A stretch of 64,000 bases of DNA from Beaufortia kweichowensis (lineage: Eukaryota > Chordata > Actinopteri > Cypriniformes > Gastromyzontidae). The DNA lies in assembly GCA_019155185.1 (NCBI GenBank), contig CM032814.1:2406647-2470646 (forward strand), in the 5' to 3' direction. The translations under genes were made by a program, and so were the position numbers. Each line of letters opens with the position of its first letter. Position 1 is the stretch's first letter. This document shows, piece after piece, positions 22,840-33,080 of this stretch. The notes beneath the pieces are model-generated. The model was not told the DNA's origin. It was given only the letters and a program-made list of their open reading frames with translations, and did not search any database.

Positions 22840-23995
22840 TAGGGTGCATTTTACTTCACACTTCAAAACATCTAGTTTTGTGGATGTGAAGGTGTGGGTC
22901 TGTATTTACCACCTCTTCTCTTATTTCCTAAAATAAACATTTCCCCTGTCGGATCGAAAAGTCCATATTTGTCTTATTTACAAGAACCCACTAAAATATA
23001 AACACAATCCTTATAATAAGACAACAGATACCCCACCTGTTCTGTCCTCACCAACAAACCACATTATCCTACTTTAGCTTGCAAAACAGTTCTTTGTAAT
23101 TTCATTGTTTTATAGGTTCTCCTTTCTGTGGATTCACTGAAGCTACATATAAATTGATCCCAGGATTAGTACCCCCTGTTGTACGCTTTTAGCTCCAGGT
23201 ATCATTAGTATGCGGCTCTGCAGCATAGTCCTAAATAAACCTCTAATTGTCTTGTACTGGTGTGTATTATATTAAAACTACACCATTAATGTTGCTTTTT
23301 TGGAATTTTGAAAGGAAAGTGCTACAGGAAAGATGAAAATCCCCCAGGGGGAAGAATGAAGCATCTTCATTTTTTTAACGCAAGCATCAAATGTGAAACT
23401 GCATTCACAATCCATTTTACTTCTGCAACAAGATACTAAACAAGAAAAGCTACTTTGAAACACTAAATAAATAAAATGAAATAAAAATAATTATTTAATA
23501 CCAAAACAGAGGCAAACAATGTAAGTCTGTGGTCAGTTGTGGACGACTACTGCGTCCTGAAACAACATTGACACCCATTAGTTGAAATTTGATGACGTCA
23601 AATGTTGTTTTATAGGTAGATTAGGTTATTTTGTTTTTTAGAGCGTTATATAACAACTGAATTGTTCACAATGAGACCAGAAGCATGTTTTCTATTTTCG
23701 AGAATTAAGCAAATGTTTTGTGAAATTTTTACTACTGTAGGGTTATTGGGTTGTATTTGAGATTATTTACAAGAGCTCTCTCTGAAATACAGCACCTTGC
23801 CAGTTTTCTTTGTAATAAATGGAAACTTCTTAAGACCACATGAAAGGAGTATCCCTGCTGAAGTGCTGGACAACATTGTCACCGGTCAGGCAAGCCAGAG
23901 CTGCGTTCTGTGATGTGAATCAGTGGTGGGCTGTGGTGTGGAGGTCGGGGTAAAGAGAGTGAGTTCTCTATGTACTATATGACTCCACAGCTCCA

Positions 23996-23999
<4 letters not shown>
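22840..23999. other. Non-coding DNA, no gene recognised
   Basis: AT-rich with one inverted repeat that contains a CRE-like site (23560-23610). A 61-codon ORF at 23278-23463 has no resemblance to known proteins. Confidence 0.55.
23560..23610. promoter_or_regulatory. Inverted repeat overlapping a perfect CRE (TGACGTCA)
   Basis: AAACAACATTGAC (23560-23572) pairs with GTCAAATGTTGTTT (23597-23610) with one bulged base. The palindromic cAMP-response element TGACGTCA lies at 23593-23600, overlapping the right arm. Confidence 0.4.

Positions 24000-24057
<58 letters not shown>
24000..24057. repeat. (GA)n microsatellite, 58 bp
   Basis: An uninterrupted GA/AG tract of 58 bp. It is the longest simple purine-pyrimidine tract in the window and is likely polymorphic. 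Confidence 0.97.
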
Positions 24058-24060
<3 letters not shown>

Positions 24061-25260
24061 GCTAAAGCTTTTATGCTTGTTGTTTCAGGTGGAGATTCTG
24101 GCTGGAGTAATGCTGGTTTGAATGCTGCCCTCTTGTGCTGGATTATACACTTATTGTATTGTGGGCTGGTAAAGGATGTTTACAAAAATTTTAGGTTGTT
24201 TTCCTCTCCATTTAGTGTAAGGTGTATATGCTTGCATAATGCAAAAAAACTCAAATCTCTTATTAAAATGGCTTGTTTTGCTAGTAAGCTTCAAGGTGAC
24301 AATGTGCAAGTGTATGATATGACTCAAACAAATACATATCCTTGAATTATTACTAGTTTTTAAAGCATTTTATTTAAAGTTTTCACATTTAGGTGTTGAA
24401 TTGGTTAATTCTCAGTGTTTAATACTGCATATTTTCAGTTGAGCTGAACATGATATCACAAGATTCATTAGTTGTTTAAATAAACCCCCCAAAAAATGTT
24501 CATCCTCAAATGAATGATTTCAAAACATTGTCAATTTGATCAAATGAAAAGATTTAAGCAACAATACAGTCAACATGGCTGCCCTAAAGCAACAAAGACC
24601 CGTTTGACTTTTAAAGAAAGGCAGAAGTCACGTGGCCAGAAAGACACCGAGTGCAAAGAGAGGAAAAAAATGACCCGCCGCTTTCACGAGGCCGAGAAAA
24701 AAACAGGTGGAAGAGAGGAAATAATTGTTTGATCTGTCCTTTGCCTGTCGCTGCCCTAATCACTCAAGACTGATTCAGAAAATGCAGGCTTGAATGTCAG
24801 AGGGCCACCTGCAGAGAGCCAGTCCGTTTCCCCAGCTCCGCGCGCCCATAGCCTTGTAATCACCACTCTTTTTCTCCGCACCGACTTGGCACTCTCCAGC
24901 CGCCTTGATTGAGCACCTCAATCTAACAAGGTATCCACCAGTCCTGCCAGACGTTAGCGGACGATTGAAGATGCCCCTGATGATCTCAGAGCCGTGTCTT
25001 TGCTGTTCAGCACTGAACTCCGGCAAAGTCCAGAAACACAGAAGCGATCTGCATGTAGAAATGTTGAAAATAATTAAAGATATGCTTTTAACACTCAGAG
25101 AAAGAGAAAGGTTTGGTCCACACATTTCAGATTTCACCCTAGTTGAAATAATAGCATCTTGTAATGGTGTTAATAATAGTATCTAATAATAGTATCTATT
25201 CTAATTCCTTACAACTTTACTGTGAGGGGGCGTTGTTGATATGTGAGTGGGTGTCATATA
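24058..25260. other. Non-coding DNA with a candidate island at 24740-25190
   Basis: 24740-25100 is moderate in GC, with overlapping 120- and 93-codon ORFs on opposite strands (24775-25137, 24905-25186). Neither carries a recognised domain, and long antiparallel ORFs of this kind often arise from base composition. The rest is AT-rich. Confidence 0.4.
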
Positions 25261-25365
25261 GGTTAATAGTTCTGCCAAAAATGAAAATTCTGTCATCATT
25301 TACTTGTTCTCATGTTCTTTGAACCCCGTGTAATTTTCCTTCCTTTACAGAACATAAAAAGACAC
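25261..25365 (+). mobile_element. Fragment of the same TIR family as 18520-19075
   Basis: CCAAAAATGAAAATTCTGTC then ATCATTTACTTG and ACAGAACATAAAAAGACAC matches the left end of the 18520-19075 copy and the known cyprinid family pattern. No right end is apparent, so this is a truncated relic. Confidence 0.6.
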
Positions 25366-26469
25366 TATGTGTTCGGGTGGATTTACTGTCATAACACAGC
25401 TGTGCTAAATAAAATGTATATGTGACCTGCTGATCATTTTTAAAGTCCTTCAAACACCATATGATGTCGAGGGTAGTACCATTTACAAATGGAAGACATG
25501 TTCATGTCTCGGTGGCATGATTTTACTAAAATCATGAGTGAAAAGAGAAGACTATGTGAAAATGTTTTTTAATATTTTCTGTGTCCCTAAATATATTTAT
25601 TTTACAAATTTCAATCAATCAAAAAAGTCTTTTTATAATCAGGGGCAGGTTTTAATTTCTATGCGTATCTACATAGTATATTAAATGTTTTTGTTTTTAT
25701 TAGAGATACTAGTAAAATTAGATTTTCATGATATTGTCCTTAAAATGAATAATTATGCTAAAAATACAAAATCCAATATTTTTCATCATTGGATATTATA
25801 CAGAAAAAAATATTATTTTATCAAATCAATCATTTGTACAGTGTTCTGCAATACTGTTAAAACTGTGGCAACAAGCGTTTGAACATTACGTTTCTGGGTT
25901 TTCTTGAACGTAATCTTTATTGATAATCGTCATCCAGTGTCTACTTACACCATTTTTGACCAGAAAATGAAGGTAATCATTGGTGAAAAACCGCAATAAG
26001 CCTCCATCATCATTTCTTTGACATGTTCTATAATAGTTTGCAACAAATGCAGTTTGAGAAGTTGAAATTCCCTTGTGATTTCTGTGTTGTTTCTTCTGCT
26101 CTCATGTCATTGCTCTGAAGGTCCCACCGGGAATGTCCCTTTGGATGTCTTGCAAAGACCTCTAACCCCACAACAGAACTAATTGTTTTCAAACAAGCTT
26201 GTTTGAGTGACAAGGGTCTCTTGCCGCTTGGAGACCACAGACTCGCTGATCACGTAGCAGTTAACATTTTTAAAGAAGTCCTTCAATGTTTTCAATCTTT
26301 ATATTTTCTACTTTTCAAAAACACCCACATGGAAACAGGCTTAACACTCTTGTGGCACGCCACTAAAAATTTATGATCAATTATGGCTTTTCTAAAGCTG
26401 GATTTAACGTGTCATATGTCACGCGTTTCTCTGGGAAATAATGGCTTTGAATGGGTTTCAGAAAGTTGA
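25366..26469. other. AT-rich non-coding DNA
   Basis: No gene or repeat recognised. Short ORFs at 25685-25882 and 26028-26213 are unremarkable. Confidence 0.6.
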
Positions 26470-27240
26470 AATTTATCCTACTATTGCCCTGGGTTTCTCG
26501 AAGCTCACATCCGTTCCCTGCTTAATATAATACTGTTGATTTAACAATGATGTATTTGAACCTCCGGGCACTTTTTTTCTCCGTTTGGAGATTAATAGAT
26601 GGTTTTGTAGGGTGCATAGGGTGTTACATTATTCTAGTGGGCTTGACTGAGTGATAGACCTGCGATATAGCGGACGAGTCCATCAACAGCAGTTATATTC
26701 AATTTCTGGGGGAAGCATTCGTCACATGGGACAGGTTGTATTAACACAATGAAAGAATCTTAAGTCGATGTTAAGTCTCCCAGCAGCACGTGCGGCCTGT
26801 AAAACTGAACCTTTTGACGTCCACTTTTCCGTAGTGTCCCCGTTCCCTTGCCTCAGCACACGATCTGACGGCTCATTGATTAATTGTACATTTAACTGAA
26901 TGCACAGGCCTCCTCTCTATAATAAATTATAGTCATTAATCAATAAAGTGCAAAGACTTAGGGGACATGCTGCTTTCTAATAGAAACACTAGGCTGGTGC
27001 TCTTCCGGCAATGACCACTCCAGACAAGCTGCTCTATGACTGCCTCCTTCCAATTAACCAAGATAATTAATGAACATCCTTAAGTCCAATAATGAGATAT
27101 GCCATTTTAACTGTTCTGCCCATCAATATTTGATGGTCAGTAATTCAGCTACTTTTCAGATCTCTTGTCTAAAGGCTTTATGAAATATTTAATGTATAGG
27201 ACCTAAGGGAGGCCAGCTGAAAATATTTAGAAGCAGAGGA
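26470..27240. promoter_or_regulatory. Candidate conserved non-coding island with PBX/HOX-type motifs
   Basis: A long complex block without repeats or ORFs. It contains an inverted pair of ATTGATTAAT motifs (26875-26944), TAATTAATG near 27065, and the inverted repeat CCATCAA-TAT-TTGATGG at 27120-27136. This combination is one of the strongest enhancer-like signals in the window. Conservation is untested. Confidence 0.4.
26875..26944. promoter_or_regulatory. Inverted pair of ATTGATTAAT (PBX/HOX-like) sites
   Basis: ATTGATTAAT at 26875-26884 and its exact reverse complement ATTAATCAAT at 26935-26944 are separated by 50 bp. TGATTAAT resembles PBX-HOX composite sites. TTGATTAATTG also contains a homeodomain core. 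Confidence 0.4.
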
Positions 27241-27429
27241 GGTAGAGACTGTGGTATGAAAAAGTACATCACAGATTGGTATTTTTAGATTATATTTTTT
27301 AACAATTAGAATTCAATGACACATGAATCAAGCAATTTGTCATTCCCGTGCTTCTATATTTTGTCAAAATAATTTTAGGAGAAACAAGACGATGCTTAAG
27401 TTATAAGTTATATATAATGCTTAAATATA
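27241..27429. other. AT-rich spacer
   Basis: No feature recognised. Confidence 0.6.
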
Positions 27430-27562
27430 ACATTTACATTTATGCATTTGGCAGATGTTTGGCAAAGTGACTTTGGATAAAATCAAGCTACACTTTATCA
27501 GTATCCCTGGGATTCGAACCCATAAGATCTGCGGTTCTAATGCAATGCTTAACCAATTAAAC
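27430..27562 (-). mobile_element. tRNA-derived SINE (cyprinid HAmo-like), minus strand
   Basis: Read on the minus strand, the head begins near 27562 with TTTAATTGGTTAAGCATTGC, a tRNA-like A-box region, followed by GGGTTCGAATCCC (27509-27521), a near-perfect RNA polymerase III B box. The 3' part ends with CTGCCAAATGCATAAATGTA on the minus strand. This matches the tail shared by fish L2 LINEs and their partner SINEs. The TTTGGATAAAA tail motif appears rearranged. The A box is degenerate. It is a SINE rather than a tRNA gene because no cloverleaf acceptor stem can be drawn and the tail follows directly. Confidence 0.7.
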
Positions 27563-30500
27563 TCTTCTCACATTATTAACTCAACTATGACCCCTGAGCT
27601 ATTAAGGAGCAAACTCTGAGCAATTTTTTTCTACAGGCTGGCATTAAATAAAACAGCATTTATACTTCTCAAAACAAATGAAACAAGCAGGTCTTTCATC
27701 AGCACAAGTTCAGTCATGGGAATACAAATGATCCGGCCGGCCTAATGGAACTGCATGAAGGGTGTATTAACTATGCCGAAGTCAAGGAGGCAAAAAGAGA
27801 AATAGATAATAATGCTGGACAAAAACAATTAAGTACTTCAGCAGTGGATAAATGACTTGAAAGGTTTGCCTGGCTGCCTGAAAAGCACTTTCTTCATCTA
27901 ATGCTGTCTAAAGCTGTCACCGTGTCCTAGCTTTAGCCCACTTGATTAATGATGAGCTGTGGGCACAGCTAGCAGCTAAAGTCTCAATTATGAAAAGGCC
28001 AGCAACTAGCACAATGTTGCTGATGCCTCTATTCCACTGACAGCGGTGAAAAATCACAATATTTTTAATCAGGCTAAAATCGTTTGTCATTCATTTATTG
28101 GCATTTCCTAACATGCCCTTTTTGTCGAGCCTTTCCTCCTTTGTGACTTTCACGCCACCCTGAAACCAAATCCTGCCGAGATTGATGTCTCGGACCCTAA
28201 GCTCTCGGTTCACTCTCGCCAAAGTCTATTAAAGTTCAGCTTTAATTATTAATCTGAAGGTCATGACCCACTCCAGCCTCAGCTTTGCCGTTCAAGAGAA
28301 ATAAATGAGTAAAAACTAACATTTAAAGGTATTTTACACTACTCTAAATTAAATTTGATGACTTTAAGGAAGTGACTTTTATTTATTAAAGGAATAATAA
28401 TGAACAGTAATAGATATAGGAAAATCATATACATTGATTACCAACCAAAAAAATTAAGAAGATTTTAATACATAATACATATATACTGCCAGTGTTTTAT
28501 TTTAGATATAGGAATCTACTACATATTAAAAAATGACCCCAACGATTTTTATTTTTTTATTTCTATTATACATTATCTGTCATGCACACTTTTGAGATGT
28601 CTGCAGAAGCATTCATCCTAGTTTTGTCAGTTTAGCAAATTGGTGAAGTAGCCACATTTGTTCATTACAGTCAGATTTGGTTAAACCAACTTTGTAGAAG
28701 AAGATAAGTGAGTTTAATATGCACTGGAGGGTAAAAGAAAGATTCTATTACTGTATGTAGAAATTATCTCATAAAGAAACTAATATAGCAATTTAGGGAG
28801 CAATTTTTAATATGACTTTATGATGCACGGTTGTAGTTATGCTAATGAAGTTGTCATTTTACTTACGTTCTGCCCTCAATACTAGCCTCGTATTTCAATT
28901 TCAGTAGATTAGCGCTAGCTAACTGTTACTAATGAATTTCATTAATGCAATGAATACAAAGGCATGTTATTCGTAACAGGATCTCTCCGCTCTTGTGTGC
29001 CATATACGCTGATAGACTAATGTTTATGGGATTATAAAGTGAACTGTGTTACGCTGTTATTGGAATCTCTCTTGGAGACAAAACCTGATCAAATCCAAGA
29101 AACAGCAGGCTGCACTGCAGTTCATACTTTATTGCAAATCGCTGGAAATCGCTCATACTTTCATAGTCTGCGGTGTTAAAGTACTGGCAGAAGTGACTGA
29201 TGATTTTTCTTTATCAAAATCATTGCCAAACAGAGACATTAGTCCTGTTCTAGATGAATATGCTTGTATTCTCTCAAAAGGAAGGTTTAGTGTGTACGTT
29301 TCCTTTGGTGTTTTGAGTAGCAAGTTTCTTGACAGCCTTCAAACTATCAGAGCAGTTTAGCAGATCACTTTGAAAACTTAAAAATAATTCATAGACTTGC
29401 TACAGGAAATTCAACCTCCAAGAGCCAGACGTAGTTTTTATTTCTACGACTCTATCATTGCTGATTTTCAGATGTTGTAATATTTCTCACTTGAATCGCT
29501 CATGATGCGATGTATATACTGGAAGAGATTGACATTGCATTGCAACAGCTGCACTTGACCTCAACATGTTTATTAATAGAACAATCAACTTTCAAGTTTG
29601 AAACTAGACAGCAAAATGGATGCATGTCTTAATTTCCTAGTTTAATTTCAATGAAACGGCATTGGCTTTATGGTCTGTTTGAGCACAGTGAAACAATTTA
29701 ATGAAGTAATTGCATAATACAGAATATTAAAGTTGCTTAAATTTGGAGACCAGTGACCATGAGCAAGCTTTATAATGGGAGTAAAATGTTTTTAAATATA
29801 CAACAAATGGGCAATTCCATACAAATGTCAACGATACTATGAGTTTTCACCATACTTTTGATATTTTCACATTCGTAACAGTCCATATTTCTCATTACTA
29901 TTTTATGTTTTTTTGAAGAGTCATCTCTTCTCCGTTTGGGTATTATTGCGTCTGGTTTGTGTATTTTAATTCACAGAAATCCTCTCAAGAAGTATGTTTT
30001 CTCTCAAAACACGTGTTCTTTTTTGTCACATCCATAATGCATTTCCATTTAAAATCGATAACTTGTGCATAGACTGATTTTTAGTTAAGTGACATCCACA
30101 ACACTGGACTTGTCCAAATACAATACATGGAAATTAATTCATATTATTTGTAAAAAAACCTGTTTGATTTCTGACAGAAGAACAGGAGGCTGGAGTAACA
30201 TTCACAATATTACCACAACATGGAGTCTTTCAACTAAAGAGATCTGATTCTTTTACTATGTGTAAGACTTTTCAATTACCAAACTAATCCTGTTTGTGAC
30301 TCTCTCTAGATATCATGATTAGCACTTTGAATGTTTGTTCTGGTTGAAACCTTTGGAGGAAATGCATTGTTACTCCAGTCCGGTCAGCCAGAGGAAATCA
30401 ATGTTCGCTGTTGATAGCAGGTAAACTAATGTGATGTTGATCATGCTCAGTCATTCCAGGGTGAACACTTAATTTGGCCTGATGAGTCGAACCCTTTAAT

Positions 30501-31537
30501 CTCCGGCAGTCCCTCAAGTACAGAGCTGCTAAATGCTCTAATAAGACGAGACAGATGTTTTGGGGATCTGCTTTGATTCTTTTAATTGCTTTTTCCCATT
30601 TTGCACTTTAATCCCTTTGTGGTTTTCTGTGTAATATGTTTCATACACTTAATATTTTGTTTATACTTTCATTTACAGCGCTTTGTTGATGACAGACACT
30701 CTGAATGTAATTAGGGAACACAGCACACCTCACTCCAGCTGAGCATGGGCCCTGGAGACAACAACATACAATGTGAAACGGTATAGGGAATCTTGTTGTA
30801 AAATTTCACTGTTGTAAAAATGCTGACAAAACTGGCAGAATAATCAAAATTTTGGAAAATGAATTGAATAAAAATGAGATCTTGAATTGTGAACAAAACT
30901 ATGACATTAAGACCTGAAATAGTAAATAGTGATTGGGAATTAGATGCTATCTCACATGCTCTAACAATTTTTGAAACCCCTCCCCTTCAAGCACCATCCA
31001 ATCAAATCTCTCATGTTGACTTTCTCAAGGGTTATTTTCACTGAGCTGATGTCACTCGTTTACACTGAAAATACCTGAATACTTGACCTGCGATTATGTT
31101 GTCAGCACTGGGGAATCTGTTTCATGAAGCCTACAGCTTATATTAAGATGTATATGCATGGGTTTCATGATCCTGTCTGGTCTTTATTTTACAGTGTGTT
31201 TCTGTGAACACAGATGTGAAGTGAACTAATGAATCATCTGTGCACTTCAGCACCTCACAGTTAAGCCTAAAAAACATAAATCTCTTGGCAGAGCCAAACG
31301 AAAGCCATTCTATTTTTATTTCACGTTTTATCAGACCTTAGCTGTGGCGTCAAACTGACCGAAGATCCTTGTGCCCCTATGAATGAGTATTGTTGCCCAG
31401 CTATGAAACAAAAATAATAGAAATAATCTATCTACAGTGTCTATCAACAGCATCTAAAACAAAACAAAAATAAAATAAAAATCATTTGTTTGTTGGTCTA
31501 TCCCACATGTATTTAGACTAGCACACGTTACCCTTGT
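27563..31537. other. Long non-coding stretch with candidate islands
   Basis: 27720-28310 is complex and repeat-free, with CTTGATTAATGATG and TTTAATTATTAATCTG-type homeodomain motifs. 30360-30720 is similar but weaker. 28320-29000 and 29360-30350 are AT-rich. The 104-codon ORF at 29046-29360 and the 61-codon ORF at 30711-30896 show no known domains. No interspersed repeat was recognised. Confidence 0.4.
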
Positions 31538-33080
31538 TATTAGACGATGGCAGTCAGTTGTTCTCTTTCTCTAGCGGGTGTGGTGGTTTAACACGGCTGT
31601 GCGTGCGAGGGCGATGACAGGGCCTGGTGGACGGCCAAAGCGCGGCTGGCACTCAAAGTGCCATCGCCCTGTCGCCTCCTGCTACTGCCACCGGCCCATA
31701 TGGACAGAGAGATTGTTCTCCACTGGCGCTCCCCCAGCCATCCATCACCTCGGTCCACGTGCCCAGCACGCCAGCCCTGGCGCCACGCTGTCTCCGATCC
31801 ATCAGGATTTACTGTGAGTGACGGCGAGAGAGGAGACGAGCCCTCGGTTTATCATCTCACAGAAAACAAACCCATAAAAGAAATGCCCAGGCTGTCACTG
31901 GGAGGTGACACGTACCCACTGAGTCACTGTTGATATATTTCATTTGCCACTCCTGGATTTTTCGAGCGTTATGACAGGCATCTTTTGGGGCGTTTATTAG
32001 TAATTGGGTTCGGTGTGACTTTACGAGCTCTGCAAAAATTTATACGCATCCTTGATGCTTTACAGACCACCTTCAAAGATGATTAATTTAAGACTTTTCT
32101 GCACTTCAATAAACCTTTTATGTCTCTCTTCCAGGCAGGGCTGGTGGTGCTTAGGAAACTGTGGTGTTCCCAAGCTGTTTCTGGCTTGTTTTCTACTGCC
32201 TACATTAATATTTGTTAAGAAGCAGATTGAGAAAACAACATATGGCAGAAATATTCACATTTTCCACTCGATGCTGTCACATCACCGTCCTTTATTACAT
32301 TCTGTAGCCTCCCTTGCCAAATTGCTTTATTCTACGCCCCCCAATTGCGAGGCCAAAATCATAGTATGGCCGCGTAGAAGCGGTCCCTGGCCCCTTTGCC
32401 GGACCGGCGGCCCCTCTTTCTGCGATTTGAGAGAGCTGTCAGTTTAGATCGCTGGTACGCAGTGAGGCTGAAGATTCCCCACTGACTGGAAAGGAGTCGT
32501 TGGCCAGGCTTTCCTTGTCACTGGGAGTTAAAGCAGTCACTGATCCTAATGCTTACACTGTTGTTGCAGCATTCCGATTTATACTCGCTGCGTGACTTGT
32601 CAGCTTTAATGAGGGCAGCGGGCATGGAATTATCAGCATACCAATAATGAGGGTGTCACAAGCTGCCAATTATTTCCTGTTTCCAGAACTCTTCCTTTCG
32701 CACCATCTGACCTAATGATGAGAAATGTCTTCCATTTCTCTTAGGTTACATAATTCGAATTAGCCAGCCGAAGAAAAGCTTATTTCGGTCCTTCCGTACG
32801 CCGCGTGTGGATACGACTGGATCCGGCATCCGTCGGACGCGTTCACAAGCCGAGCGCACGGAAGAGAATTCCATCCGAAATCATCTCACGCAATCATAGC
32901 CTCATGAGGCAATCGCGTTTGAATGGCTCACCAAATTCGCTGCTCAAACAATAATGGCCACGCCATTTCATCAGGCCTGGAAAGAAAACGAGAGGCGAAA
33001 AATGGATGGCCGAATGTGCTCCAGCCATTGCCATGTGTTGCATTAAAACAGGGCTGGTGGGAAAAGGCACATTAAAGACT
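31538..33080. promoter_or_regulatory. GC-rich, repeat-free non-coding block
   Basis: 31560-31830 is strongly GC-rich with CpGs, three overlapping ORFs in different frames (31578-31817, 31627-31821, 31658-31933) and an 8-bp inverted repeat (AGGGCGAT 31608-31615, ATCGCCCT 31663-31670). 32300-32450 and 32760-32900 are also GC-rich, with CpGs in CCGTACGCCGCG. The 131-codon ORF at 32052-32447 matches nothing. The block has the complexity of conserved non-coding DNA, but a non-coding exon or promoter cannot be excluded. Confidence 0.35.

Noticed and set aside
24775..25137. 120-codon minus-strand ORF with an overlapping plus-strand ORF
   Set aside because: Antiparallel open frames in moderate-GC DNA with no domain.
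27509..27521. B-box-like GGGTTCGAATCCC suggesting a tRNA gene
   Set aside because: The A box is degenerate, no acceptor stem can be drawn, and a LINE-type tail follows, so it is a SINE.
32052..32447. 131-codon plus-strand ORF
   Set aside because: No recognisable domain or conserved motif. It lies in a repeat-free block better explained as non-coding.
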